From: Bostrychus sinensis
Taxonomy: Eukaryota > Chordata > Actinopteri > Gobiiformes > Eleotridae
Length of the DNA stretch: 64,000 nucleotides
Assembly: GCA_020698575.1 (NCBI GenBank)
Contig: CM036252.1
Coordinates: 26,799,206 to 26,863,205, forward strand
Reading direction: 5' to 3'
The notes beneath the pieces were generated by a model, which worked only from the letters and a program-made list of their open reading frames with translations, ran no database searches and was not told the origin of the DNA. Made by a program: the position numbers and the translations under genes. Position 1 is the first letter of the stretch. Every line of letters starts with the position of its first letter. Shown here piece after piece: positions 50,701 through 57,550 of the stretch.

Positions 50701-53700
50701 AGTTATTTCTATATCTTTTACTGCAGCTATTCCCAAAGTCAAGAGAGTTGCGGCCTCCTTAAATTTCCGAAAATCCCATATGGACCCCCAATTAGGCAGC
50801 TTCCCTTTATTCAGAAGACTGTCAGGTTTTTCTCCATATTTCTATAAAAACATTACAAAAAATACTGACTGTTGGCTAAAAAAATGTTTTAGAGTAATAT
50901 TTTTAAACAAGTATATAACTGTAGTTCATTTCAAACTCAAATTCTTATTTTGCACTTAATATAGACATATGGGGGCCCCCCAGCTGCCCCCCCCCCCTTC
51001 TTTGGGAACCACTGTTTGGGAACAGTTACTTTTAATTAGCACTTAGAAATACAAATAGCTAGCTAAAATGAGAAATTAAAAATAGACCAAGTTCCTGGAC
51101 AGATGAAGTGTATATGTTTTATGGATGTTTCTAAATAGCGTTTGTTTGCTGTGTTCCCATGACTAAACAGTCTGTTATTGTACCATATAGCCTCGAAGCA
51201 CTGGTGTAATTTAAAACAGTAGAAGTATAGAATCTGTATATAATTCTAATGGCAGAGCATTTCGTTTTGCCTTGGAGACAGCTCGGAAGTGAAAAACTAC
51301 TTCGAAAAGACAGCTTTAGCCCCTGGAGCTAACTTATTATTTATGAAAACTGTGTGCATGTCTGATTCATTTTTCAGTTTACACTCTTAAATACTACTGT
51401 TGTGCCTGCTGGGACACCTACATTTGTCTTAATGGTTTATTAAAGTACATTAAAGTTTCATTTCTCTCAATGTCTGAGGGGTAAGGGTGTGAAAGTGTGT
51501 GGGGTTAACAGACTTAACTTGACCTCACCTGCTCTCAATTAAACATGTTTGAATTTTACAGCTGTCTCTAGACCAGTGGTTCTCAACTGGTGCATGGGAA
51601 ACAAAAGTGGGTCGCAGAATTGTTTTCAGTGGGTTGTGGGCCTTTACTAGGGCAACAAAAGAAAGTAGATTTTTTTTAAATAAATAATTTACACTATGAC
51701 ACTGTAATTTACTCTCCTTAAAGGGGCTATATTATGCAAAATCAACTTTTCTGAGCTTTCTACCATGTTATAATGTTGTTTCATCATCGAAAACATACCT
51801 GGAGTTGTGTTTTGTTTCATTCACGCATGTTTGAGCAATCCTCTCTTCTCTCACTTTGAGTTTGTAAGAAGCCAAAAACAGCTTGTTTCACCAGTGTCTG
51901 CCTTTCCCACCTGACCATGCCCCTCCCCCTCACTTAAGGTGCTGATTTAGATGTGTCCTAAATTAATTTAAAAGACACAAAAAAACATAATATAGGCCCT
52001 TTAACAGTAGGTGGGAGTGTGGGACCTATAGAAGAGAATAATATAAAGAAACTCAACCAGAGCGAAAAATCCAGTTCTATAATGTTACTGTTATACCTAA
52101 TGTTGACGTGAGTACTGCTTAATTTTCCTCAATATCTTCTAATTTTCCTGAAATATCTCTTAATTTTTCTCCATATATTTTTTATTTGGGTTGTGGCTTG
52201 TCATTATAGAGTGATGGTGTGTCCCGAAGCCAGATCATTTGAAAACCACTGCTCTAGACTATTGCGTGACGTGAGAGTTTGAGGGTTTAGTCGTTCAGTT
52301 GTCTTCAGTTGGTTTGATGTAGTCTCTGACCCCTCACCAGGCGCAGTCGTTAAAATTGTGCCTTCTTTGGTTTGAACAACAATAAATGGGGAACATGGCT
52401 GACCACCCAACTATTATTGCTCCATGATATTAAATGCACGAAACCATTTGTCACGGTTAACCACAGTCACCTGTCCCTAACCATGTCTCCCCTCACGCAC
52501 TCATGTTGTGTCCTAGGCCCTTGAAAGTAACACTAGCCGGTCCCATAGAGGAATGTTAAGTGTGGGACCACTTAGCCCACTCCCACAGCTAGTGTTAAGT
52601 GACTCCTGGACTCACACTATCAGACCTGCCTGATCTCTGAACCATGCCTGCAATGTTCCACTGTGGCATCTGAGGTTTGTAATGTGATCCTGCCCTCCTC
52701 CGATCACAAATATTGCTTTTATGATAATACAACAGAGGCTTTTTGTACAGAATGTAAAAATCGGGCGGAGAGAGGGTTGAGCGAGAGGGCAAACATTCAA
52801 TATTTCGTGGCAAAAATGGCCACGGTGCTGTATGATTTATCAATAATTCAGTACTTTTGCACTGTCTGGGCTTCTTCACATGGTTGGTCTGGCTGCTGCT
52901 GCAGGTCATAATTCATTTTGAGATACAATGGATGTATTCAGCTTGGCATTTGACTTACACGGTACGTCTGCTCTGCTTTCTATAAAGATTTATTATGAAG
53001 ATTGAGAGTTACAGTCCAAATAATGAATGGATTTATCCTATTATTGTGTGGTTTCTATTGTTCTTGTAAAAGGCCTTACATTCCTTTAATAGTGCCTTCT
53101 GCATCTGTATTTGTCGCTATTAAATTGTGAGCATAGTTTTTGCACAGGCTGGATTTTCATGAGCATAAGTGCGAAAAAAAAATATTGAAACTGTAAAATA
53201 AAATAAAAATCTAACCAATTTTTACAAATGTTAAAAAAATCAATGTTAGGAAAGGCTTTGTATGTAGCTGAATGAAGTGAAAGGCATTTAGTCAAAGATT
53301 GTGTTTTTAATAATGTAAAAAAAAGAAAGAAAGAAAGAAAGAAAGAAGGTCAATTAAAGGTCAATTATTAAACCCAGTGGTAAAATTATTTCTATGTGCT
53401 CGTGCAGCTACCTAGAATGGACACAATTAGCAGTGTTGGAGTAGGAGCGCATGGTATTTTTTTATGAATCAGAATCTTTTATATTGGCTAAGGACATCAA
53501 TGTAAATGTCATAAATATCTAGGGGACTTTTACATGTATGTGCTGTTTGATCAAGACCAGAGGTACCCTAACTGTTTTTATTGAGGGCCACATATTGAAA
53601 TACTTACATGTGTGGAAGAGGGCCACTTATTAGAGGTGTCATATTTTGACTCCCTAAGTCCCATTTGACTGCTCTTTTGGTTTCAGGGATCTCCTCATAT

Positions 53701-54818
53701 TTATCAGCTCCATATTTATCAGGGTACTGGCACATGGTATGGATGTTTATGTTGTTGTTGTTTTTTTTCATTTGCCCCAGCCACAGATTTTTATGGCAGG
53801 TCCACATCACACAAGTACCTATGGCCTGACTAGAAACGACACACTTGACTATGGCTGGTTAAACCTCAGTGTGAGCTCTGGTAGAGAATGAGTCTAAATG
53901 TTACGGTAACTATGGGCCTGAGGCAGGGTATATCCTGGATTTTGGTCAGTTACAGGGCTGATCCAGAGGCATACACTGACAAACAAACATTGACTCAAAC
54001 ATTCTTGGATTATGGGCACTTTAGATTCACTGATTTATATATGCATGCATTCTTGGACAACCCACAGGAACATGGGGAGGCAACACAAGACCCCACTCTT
54101 AGACTTTGTAGTTGGCCAGCCTGGGGATCAAACCCTCAACTTCTTTGCTGAGAGGCAGAAGCACTAACCACTCTAAAAACTGCACAGATTTCTTTTAAAT
54201 CACCTCTTGTTAAAGTAGAGGAAGTGACTACTTAAAGTCCTTTCTCTGTGGATTAAAACAACTCCATTTGTCGTCTGAGCTGCATTAGACATGGCAACAC
54301 TTTTGGCAGCCTGAGTATATCATCCTAAAACCAGTCTCCTGAACACCAGAAAGGGCCCAGCCCCTCATGTGCCTGTATTTATCTGTCAGCGCTGGGTCGT
54401 GACTCTCAGATCACATTTGTGAGCGGGAGGAGGAAGCAGCACGTGGCTCAACCTCTGATCTGAGCCAAAGACTTGTCATTCCCTGCTGTGGACTGTGTGA
54501 CAGCTGTGTGTGGAGCCGCATAAATAAACAGCCAAACGATATTCACTGTGCTTTGAAGTTTAAATAAGTTGCAGCAACTTTCATACCTCAAACTTCAGCA
54601 TATAGATACAAAATATATAAATGTATCTGTTACTTAAGTTCAGTGTGTGATGTTGTATTAACAGGGTATCCCCAAGGTCTTAAAAGCATTAAATTTGATC
54701 TTGTCAAAATCAAGGCCTTAAAAGTATTAAATATTATGCGTAGGTATTAAATTGTGTTCATCTTAGTCTTAAAATTTGTCAAAACATTGTTAATTTTACA
54801 AAAAAAGTAGAGTCACTG

Positions 54819-54909
<91 letters not shown>

Positions 54910-57550
54910 TTATTTATTGAAGAAATGTTATTGAAATCCATGATTCATTTATTCATGATTTTTTAATGAAGCTCTGGAGTTCTTTTATCTGTGTTAGACT
55001 TTTAAAATAAAACCCTTGTGTTTCAGAGAGTAGTACAGATAATTCCTTAGTGTAAAATTCATTCAGATTATTGTTGTGTTGTTGACGATGCTGGCGTTAA
55101 ATCTAACTCTAAGTGGTATTAAAAAGTCTTAAAAAGGTATTAAATTTCTCAAGACAAAACCTAGAGCTACCCTGATTAAAGAAATGTATTCGCCAGTGTT
55201 GGAGGTTTAACCCCAATTCTTACTCTTCTAAATTCAAAAGAAACTAAAATGTATATCTATAATATTTGCCAATGACCTTCATAACCATGGCTCTGGATTG
55301 CCACTATCATTAAATTGGAAATTTTATGACACAAACAAAAATTACCAAAGCCTACTTTAGGTCCTGACCCAATTTAAATTTATCAAAAGCTGAAGCTTTG
55401 TTTTCCACAATTTTCTAAACTCTACAACTAGGGATGCACCGATACCGATACCAGTATCGGGTATCGGTACCGATACCATGTCTAAGTACTCGTACTCGTA
55501 TTCATAAATGTGGCCCGATACCAACAACCGATACCACTTTACAGCGCTGTCACGTGACCTTCCCCTCTCAGCTGAGCAGTGAGAGATGTGTGGAAGGATT
55601 TCAAAGTGAACTGTATTGAGATAAAAGCAAAGCTGACTCTACATTCTGCTCAACCAGACTTATCCCAAATCATACGTGAGTCCTAAAACTTAAGAAGTTG
55701 TCCTTTTGTTGTCCTAGTTGTCCCGAAAATGATATAAGCGCGGAGTGTGAAGCAGTTGTTGTCTGATAAAACACAAGAAGTACCGTTGTTAATTGTGTTA
55801 GCTGCTGTATGTCTTGGCGAATCTCCGCAGGTGATGCGCAGATGCTCAATCTGTCTTTAAAATTATTTTAGCGACTGAATAGAGGAGAATCTAAGCTTTA
55901 AAATGAGGTATAACATGTCCATTTTCAGCAAATTTAAGCAATGGTTAGCTATGTTCAAACCACTCTGTTGTAAAAATAACTTACCATCGCAGAGCAGGGA
56001 TAGACGGCAAAAAGACGACACGGTATGGGATGAATGAGATACAGCAGTGTGACTGTATAAACTATAAAGTTACCCCTATATAAGTACTCGTATCGGTACT
56101 CGGTATCGGCGAGTACTCAAATTGAAGTACTCGTACTCGTATCGGTTTGAAAACAAGTGGTATCGGTGCATCCCTATCTACAACCTGCCCAGAAGATGCC
56201 AACAACCAACTTTTGCGGCCTAGAGATCAGGGTTCCCCAGCCTTTTTTGTCTTGTGTATCCCCTGAGCATTTTGTCATAACATGAGTACCTGGTCACTCA
56301 AACATGTTAATGATTGTTCAAAAAGTGATCATATAAAACATCTGTGTTTGTTAGTACAAAGGCATTTTATAATTACTTTACTGTAAATAAACTCAAATTC
56401 AAGATGAAAAGTAAAATGAATGATCTGCCTACGTTTAAAATTAAAATAAATAGAAATATAATATAAAGAATAAATATAAACTCCTATTTCATTTATTTAT
56501 TTTACTAAATATTTTATGTTAATAAAATAAATTGTAACCTAAACTAAAAATAAATTGTAACCTAAACTCCAAAGACACATTAAAATCATTTGAAAAAAAA
56601 AATATGAAACAAGCTTATTAACCTAAAAATGATGTAAAAAATAGTAGCAGTAAAGTGTACCATGCAGCATTCTGAAAGACAATTGTTTATGTGACATAAC
56701 AGACAGTGTATACAGTACCTTCCGTATGATGTTTCCGTGTGTTAAGAATAACCTCATAGATTAAATCACTATAAAAGTGTCCAATGTTGATGTTATTTTT
56801 AATCGCTGTATTTTTGTATCCACAGACAGCCATTCCCGGCTGGCGACAGAGTGACATTCAATGGGAAGGAGTGTATTTGCCAGAAGTGCACTCAGCCGCT
56901 CCCTGCCAACAGCCCTGCACCCATCCAGGCTGTGCACAGTAAGTACTACCAAAAAGTAAGAGAAATTAGTCTGGAATTTCAGATTGTTGACCCCATGTCT
57001 AGAAAAGCAATGTCTTAAGTAACTCCTACAAACAAACTGGATTCACCTCTGTTAGGATTTTCACACCAGACATAAATTAGTGGTCACAATTCAGTCTCTC
57101 CAATGACATTTCTTTTGTTTATTTTGTTCTCTGTGGATTTGCATTGAGAAAGTGTTTTGTCTATGTGCTCTACATAGATTGCTGTGGCTGTGGGAAGGAG
57201 TTTAAAAATGAACAGTCTCTCGTAGCCCTGGACAAACACTGGCACCTGGGCTGCTTCAAGTGCAAAGTCTGCAACAAGGTGCTCAATGCCGAGTACATCA
57301 GCAAGTAAGTCCTGTTTCATACATCCACCTGTATTATAGAACACAACTCACTTTCCAGACTTTTTTCCTGAGCAACATTTAATTGTGCATCTAAAACTTC
57401 TGTTAAAACCTTACAGTTCTTAAGTCCTCTTGTCTTACTTTGTACAACTTCACCAGGGATGGGATCCCCTACTGTGAGATGGACTACCACGCCATGTTCG
57501 GCATCCAGTGTGAGAACTGCAAGAAGTACATTACTGGAAAAGTCCTAGAA
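6091..57550 (+). CDS. ablim2: ablim2, 5' part: actin-binding LIM protein (LIM1 to start of LIM4)
   Basis: Known role: abLIM proteins are cytoskeletal adaptors with four LIM zinc-binding domains and a C-terminal villin headpiece that binds F-actin; ABLIM2 is mostly in muscle and brain. Joining 6091-6103, 33854-34012, 50061-50244, 56826-56938, 57178-57304 and 57457-57550 gives 230 residues in frame with matched phases. LIM1: C30, C33, H50, C53, C56, C59, C77, D80. LIM2: C89, C92, H109, C112, C115, C118, C137, C140. LIM3: C158, C161, H179, C182, C185, C188, C205, D208. LIM4 begins at C217, C220. FVRQGEYICTLDYQR, TRCFSC, VVSALGKTYHP, LVALDKHWHLGCFKC and LNAEYISKDG fit ABLIM2 better than ABLIM1 or ABLIM3 as I recall them, and linkage to zcchc4 agrees. 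Human ABLIM2 is about 600 residues, so most of the gene lies beyond the window. Confidence 0.85.
6904..7110. mobile_element. hAT-like terminal fragments
   Basis: CAGTGGTTCTCAACTGG at 6905 is the same terminus as the intact element at 51574. It is followed by a second degraded repeat segment rich in GGGCCC (about 7030-7110). No matching right end was found, so the copy is truncated or nested. Confidence 0.5.
8008..8150 (+). repeat. tRNA-like dispersed fish repeat
   Basis: The text GTGTTTAGCACTGCTGCCTC, followed by GGTTTGATTCCC (B-box-like) and TGTGGAGTTTGCATG, is the familiar core of a very common fish dispersed repeat. Related degraded copies are at 8561-8760 (reverse), 15200-15430, 47690-47860 and 53925-54180 (reverse). 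I do not assign a Repbase name. Confidence 0.55.
8298..8352. repeat. (CATA)n microsatellite
   Basis: About 13 near-perfect tetranucleotide copies. They produce a spurious minus-strand open frame of repeated Met-Tyr-Val-Cys. Confidence 0.95.
8561..8760 (-). repeat. Dispersed fish repeat, reverse copy
   Basis: On the minus strand this carries the characteristic order GATTTGATCTTCAGGC, then TGTGTGGAGTATGCACG, matching the core at 8008-8150. It is strongly diverged. Confidence 0.45.
9000..9330. other. Repeat-poor block, candidate conserved noncoding element
   Basis: No repeat, open frame or splice pair is visible. The sequence has homeodomain-type ATTA/TAAT cores (AACAATTACATTAGG, CTCAATTAGC) with even composition, the usual look of vertebrate intronic enhancers. 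This is an impression only; conservation is untested. Confidence 0.25.
10650..10687. repeat. (CA)n microsatellite
   Basis: About 18 CA dinucleotides, followed by CGTACACA. Confidence 0.95.
11440..12220. mobile_element. piggyBac-like non-autonomous transposon
   Basis: It is flanked by TTAA on both sides (11436-11439 and 12221-12224) and has perfect 13-bp terminal inverted repeats CCCTCCTACACCC. TTAA duplication with CCC ends is diagnostic of piggyBac. There is no transposase frame in the 781 bp, so it depends on an autonomous relative. It contains a 37-bp poly(T) at 11664-11700. Confidence 0.85.
11664..11700. repeat. poly(T) run, 37 bp
   Basis: An uninterrupted T-run inside the piggyBac-like element. 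Confidence 0.9.
14110..14420. other. Repeat-poor block, candidate conserved noncoding element
   Basis: Unique-looking sequence with GCAGATGCATGATGG, GTGACGTGG and AATTATTCATCAATTCA, and no repeat or coding signal. It could be an intronic enhancer; this is inference only. Confidence 0.25.
14676..15193. mobile_element. Non-autonomous TIR transposon with 9-bp target duplication, copy A
   Basis: The termini are TAGCCTGGCctGCCAG and, on the other strand, TAGCCTGGCaaGCCAG (lower case marks differences). The flanks CAGTATGAA (14667-14675) and CAGCATGAA (15194-15202) match at 8 of 9 bases, a 9-bp duplication. It is 518 bp with no transposase frame. Copy B at 38062-38697 is in opposite orientation. 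A 9-bp duplication would suit a Mutator-like element; the superfamily is unassigned. Confidence 0.8.
15200..15430 (+). repeat. Degraded copy of the tRNA-like dispersed fish repeat
   Basis: It has the order GTGTTCAAACTC, CTTCATGTCCTCCCTGT and GTGAATGAGAATGTTTG, as in the core repeat at 47690-47860, but is diverged. It abuts copy A of the 9-bp-TSD element. Confidence 0.45.
18429..18560 (+). repeat. Dispersed fish repeat fragment
   Basis: TGGAGCCTATCCCAGT, GGCGGGGTACACCCTGGACA and ATTTTCTTCCGCTTATTCTC form the text of a very common teleost interspersed repeat. It is a fragment only, with no ends. Confidence 0.6.
19535..19587. repeat. Perfect 17-bp inverted repeat (hairpin)
   Basis: GTTTTCACAGTTTACAC at 19535-19551 is followed after a short loop by its exact complement at 19571-19587. 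Within the loop, GAGAG and CTCTC may extend the stem. It lies in a CG-containing block (about 19380-19680, including GTTTAGACGACAACGC) that resembles a fish DNA-transposon repeat. Confidence 0.75.
22120..22140 (+). promoter_or_regulatory. ablim2: TATA/MEF2-like promoter element of exon 1b
   Basis: CTATTTATAC at 22129-22138 matches nine of ten positions of the MEF2 consensus and also resembles a TATA box; a start about 30 bp downstream would give a roughly 200-nt leader. CANNTG E-boxes lie at 22052-22057, 22120-22125 and 22183-22188. The group suggests a muscle-type promoter, which fits ABLIM2's muscle expression. The motifs are seen; their function is inferred. Confidence 0.45.
22364..22379 (+). 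CDS. ablim2: ablim2 alternative first coding exon 1b (MPEEK...)
   Basis: ATG in good context (A at -3) encodes MPEEK plus one base, then a GTAACT donor at 22380. An in-frame TAG at 22355-22357 excludes an upstream extension. The phase-1 end matches the exon at 33854, giving MPEEKVFQQQ. A promoter-like element lies 230 bp upstream. It is therefore a likely alternative start within intron 1a. There is no transcript evidence here, and chance open triplets are possible, but donor, phase, start context and upstream stop all agree. Confidence 0.62.
28229..28747. repeat. 21-bp minisatellite with 145-bp higher-order repeat
   Basis: About 25 units of 21 bp (CTGGTGTGTGTCTGTGTGAGG), with 20-bp variants carrying TGCGTCTGTGTAGG or TGCATATGTGTAGG and a CTGCTG variant. 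A block of five 21-bp and two 20-bp units repeats at 145 bp: the GCGTCTG at 28299 recurs at 28444 with the same downstream order. The unit length is a multiple of three, so long but meaningless frames open on both strands. Confidence 0.93.
30280..30420 (+). repeat. Dispersed fish repeat fragment
   Basis: CTTATCTGGGGCTAGGTTGT and AATACCATGACATTCCCGCG resemble a common teleost repeat (a (C)TTATCCGGGG...GGCGTTCCCAGG type). The copy is diverged and its ends are not seen. Confidence 0.45.
30629..31847 (-). mobile_element. Tc1/mariner transposon relic, complete with long inverted repeats
   Basis: It is flanked by a TA duplication (30627-30628 and 31848-31849) and ends in CAGTGGCAAG on both sides. 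The inverted repeats extend about 200 bp inwards: AAAGTATGTACCCC and TGACATGAACCTCTCA-type text recur in inverse at the right end. The interior encodes Tc1 transposase pieces on the minus strand. It is a dead copy but full-length (1219 bp). Confidence 0.88.
30840..31470 (-). pseudogene. Degraded Tc1 transposase
   Basis: Minus-strand text includes VTLKDLQSSTAETVVSVHRT and TLNHPPHRAGLCGRVAIASR in one frame (about 31320-31420), matching the N-terminal helix-turn-helix region of Tc1 transposases. A TAA follows ASRK, and the sequence resumes in another frame as ARGRLPKHEKVLCPG. Stops and frameshifts make it non-functional. Confidence 0.8.
32981..33385. mobile_element. hAT-like non-autonomous element with 8-bp TSD
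   Basis: A perfect 8-bp duplication TTCCAGAC lies at 32973-32980 and 33386-33393. The termini are TAGGGTTGTAC and TAAAGCTGCAC (inverse). It is 405 bp with no coding frame. Confidence 0.75.
33854..34012 (+). CDS. ablim2: ablim2 exon 2 (linker and first half of LIM1)
   Basis: 159 nt between a TTGCAG acceptor and a GTACCA donor, phase 1 at both ends, so it accepts either first exon. It encodes a Gln/Lys-rich linker (QQQAVHSPHEPQQ) and then the first zinc finger of LIM1, CQNCGKPCKGEALRVQ...HFHIKCFVCK. The second finger is on the next exon, about 16 kb downstream. Confidence 0.93.
34660..34930 (-). pseudogene. Degraded LINE reverse transcriptase C-terminal fragment (Rex/L2-like)
   Basis: On the minus strand this reads CRTGHHKNSFFPTTAIRLYN, close to the CR..R..SF.P.AI.L.N C-terminal motif of fish Rex/L2-type LINEs, preceded by ILNNMDHPLDSVFEQL. 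It is short and isolated with no 3' tail seen. The clade assignment is uncertain. Confidence 0.45.
35860..36240. other. Repeat-poor block, candidate conserved noncoding element
   Basis: Unique-looking, moderately GC sequence with TCTTCATTAGAAAGC, GTGCTCATTAAATGTG and GATCATTAACG (TAAT-type cores). No frame, splice pair or repeat was recognised. An enhancer is a possibility only. Confidence 0.28.
36579..36868. mobile_element. Short TTAA-flanked TIR element
   Basis: TTAA lies on both sides (36575-36578 and 36869-36872). The ends are AGGTGCTATAAGCAG and, inverted, AGGTACTGTAGGCAG. It is 290 bp and non-coding. It resembles the element at 51722-52000. TTAA targets occur in piggyBac and Kolobok; the AGG ends favour the latter weakly. 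Confidence 0.65.
37310..37560. other. Repeat-poor block, candidate conserved noncoding element
   Basis: Contains GAGCCAATTACAAAGAG and CATAAGTAATTAACACTG, which are homeodomain-type cores in unique-looking sequence. No coding or repeat signal. Confidence 0.28.
38062..38697. mobile_element. 9-bp-TSD transposon, copy B (inverted relative to copy A)
   Basis: The termini are TAGCCTGGCgaGCCAG and its inverse at 38682-38697 (CTGGCAGGCCAGGCTA on plus). The flanks AGCTTTACC and ATCTTTACC match at 8 of 9. The interior shares GCGTGTCTTACGAAAGCGGA and GGTAGCGCTAGCTA with copy A at 14676-15193 read on the other strand. It is 636 bp, about 120 bp longer than copy A. Confidence 0.8.
41179..41570. mobile_element. 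Fragment of the 9-bp-TSD transposon family
   Basis: It begins TAGCCTGGCCAGCCAG and shares TTTATCTGCAGCGTGTC, TTTGTCACCT and TTCTGCTGAAG with copy B, but the right end is lost or too diverged to place. Confidence 0.65.
44499..45222. mobile_element. hAT-like element with CAGGGTT ends
   Basis: It starts CAGGGTTGGTAC and ends GTATGAACCCTG, with internal GTCATGG and TTTTGGAAAAGTCATG motifs near both ends. The flanks resemble each other only partly, so the target duplication is uncertain. It contains a TTTA microsatellite (about 44785-44850). Confidence 0.6.
45385..46150. mobile_element. hAT-like element with perfect 8-bp TSD
   Basis: CTGTAGAC is duplicated exactly at 45377-45384 and 46151-46158. 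The right terminus is CTTTGGGAACCACTG; the left (CAGCCTTTCCCGAAG) is its diverged inverse. It is 766 bp, non-coding, with an AGAAT microsatellite at about 45588-45612. Confidence 0.85.
46421..46725. mobile_element. Probable degraded TTAA-family copy
   Basis: TTAAAGTCCAATGATAAGCAG at the left resembles the 36579 element, and CGCTGCATATAGG at the right resembles its other end. The interior holds a small CG-rich patch (about 46540-46600). The right end is not exact. Confidence 0.35.
47690..47860 (+). repeat. tRNA-like dispersed fish repeat, better-preserved copy
   Basis: It has GTGGGTTCGATCCTCAGG (B-box-like), then GTGGAGTCTGCATGTCCTCC and CCGTCCAAAGACATGCATG, the standard order of this fish repeat. 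No ends are assigned. Confidence 0.6.
49008..49624. mobile_element. AAGTAC-rich hAT-like element
   Basis: It starts CAGTGGTGGACAAAGTACTC and ends TTACTGTTCACCTCTG, inverse with mismatches. The interior is built from repeated GTACTTAAGTAC-type motifs. The flanks give only a weak 8-bp duplication. Related degraded copies lie at 3945-4394 and about 26220-26320. Confidence 0.6.
50061..50244 (+). CDS. ablim2: ablim2 exon 3 (end of LIM1, first half of LIM2)
   Basis: 184 nt between a CCCTAG acceptor and a GTACGT donor. It encodes VCGCELAQGGFFVRQGEY and CTLDY, completing LIM1, then YGTRCFSCQDFIEGEVVSAL and HPRCFVCASC of LIM2. It enters in phase 1 and leaves in phase 2. The zinc ligands of both half-domains are intact. 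Confidence 0.94.
50724..51014. mobile_element. Diverged hAT-like element (family of 45385-46150)
   Basis: It starts CAGCTATTCCCAAAGTCAAG and ends TTTGGGAACCACTG. The text AAGTCAAGAG and the terminal repeats match the 45385-46150 element. A target duplication was not found. Confidence 0.6.
51574..52251. mobile_element. hAT-like element with perfect 8-bp TSD, containing a nested insertion
   Basis: CTCTAGAC is duplicated exactly at 51566-51573 and 52252-52259. The ends are CAGTGGTTCTCAACTGG and, inverted, CAGTGGTTTTCAAATGA. A TTAA element (51722-52000) is inserted inside it. The outer copy is non-coding. Confidence 0.87.
51722..52000. mobile_element. TTAA-flanked TIR element nested in a hAT
   Basis: TTAA lies at 51718-51721 and 52001-52004. 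The ends AGGGGCTATATTATG and (inverted) AGGGCCTATATTATG differ by one base. It is 279 bp and non-coding. It inserted after the surrounding hAT. Confidence 0.82.
53925..54180 (-). repeat. Dispersed fish repeat, reverse copy
   Basis: GGCCTGAGGCAGGGTATATC, then CCACAGGAACATGGGGAGGC and GGGGATCAAACCCTCAAC are the standard reverse text of the tRNA-like fish repeat. It is diverged, with no clear ends. Confidence 0.55.
54662..55174. mobile_element. hAT-like element carrying a long (AT)n
   Basis: It starts CAGGGTATCC and ends AGCTACCCTG, with internal GTCTTAAAAGCATTAAATTT and TCTTAAAAAGGTATTAAATT near opposite ends. The target duplication is not clear. It contains the (AT)n at 54820-54902. Confidence 0.6.
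54820..54902. repeat. (AT)n microsatellite, about 83 bp
   Basis: About 41 perfect AT dinucleotides, a length likely to vary between individuals. Confidence 0.97.
55429..56176. mobile_element. hAT-like element with TATCGG subterminal repeats and perfect 8-bp TSD
   Basis: TCTACAAC is duplicated exactly at 55421-55428 and 56177-56184. The ends are TAGGGATGCACCGATA and its exact inverse. Both subterminal regions carry many TATCGG and GTACTCGTA motifs. It is 748 bp with no transposase frame. Confidence 0.9.
56826..56938 (+). CDS. ablim2: ablim2 exon 4 (second half of LIM2 and LIM2-LIM3 linker)
   Basis: 113 nt between a CCACAG acceptor and a GTAAGT donor. It encodes QPFPAGDRVTFNGKECICQK and C140, which completes LIM2, then the proline-rich spacer TQPLPANSPAPIQAVH before LIM3. 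It enters in phase 2 and leaves in phase 1. Confidence 0.92.
56939..57177 (+). other. ablim2: ablim2 intron 4
   Basis: A short intron with a GTAAGT donor and CATAG acceptor between the LIM2-LIM3 linker and LIM3. Nothing else is seen. Intron 5 (57305-57456) is similar and even shorter. Confidence 0.8.
57178..57304 (+). CDS. ablim2: ablim2 exon 5 (most of LIM3)
   Basis: 127 nt between a CATAG acceptor and a GTAAGT donor. It encodes NCCGCGKEFKNEQSLVALDK, then HWHLGCFKCKVCNKVLNAEY: the first finger and the start of the second of LIM3. Phase 1 in, phase 2 out. There are 239 bp of intron before it and 152 bp after it. Confidence 0.94.
57457..57550 (+). CDS. ablim2: ablim2 exon 6 (end of LIM3, start of LIM4)
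   Basis: 94 nt between a CACCAG acceptor and a GTAAGT donor. It encodes DGIPYCEMDYH, ending LIM3 with C205 and D208, then FGIQCENCKKYITGKVLE, the first two ligands of LIM4 (C217, C220). It ends in phase 0. The remaining LIM4 sequence is not found up to 64000. Confidence 0.93.

Larger units (their letters stand above)
50245..56825 (+). other. ablim2: ablim2 intron 3 (splits LIM2)
   Basis: It contains hAT-like elements (50724-51014, 51574-52251 with nested 51722-52000, 54662-55174, 55429-56176), a degraded fish repeat (53925-54180, reverse), an AAAG run (about 53321-53347) and an (AT)n run (54820-54902). Around 53565-53830 and 56225-56300 there are termini-like GGGTTCCCC or GAGGGCCAC phrases of further degraded elements. 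No other gene is seen. Confidence 0.65.
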
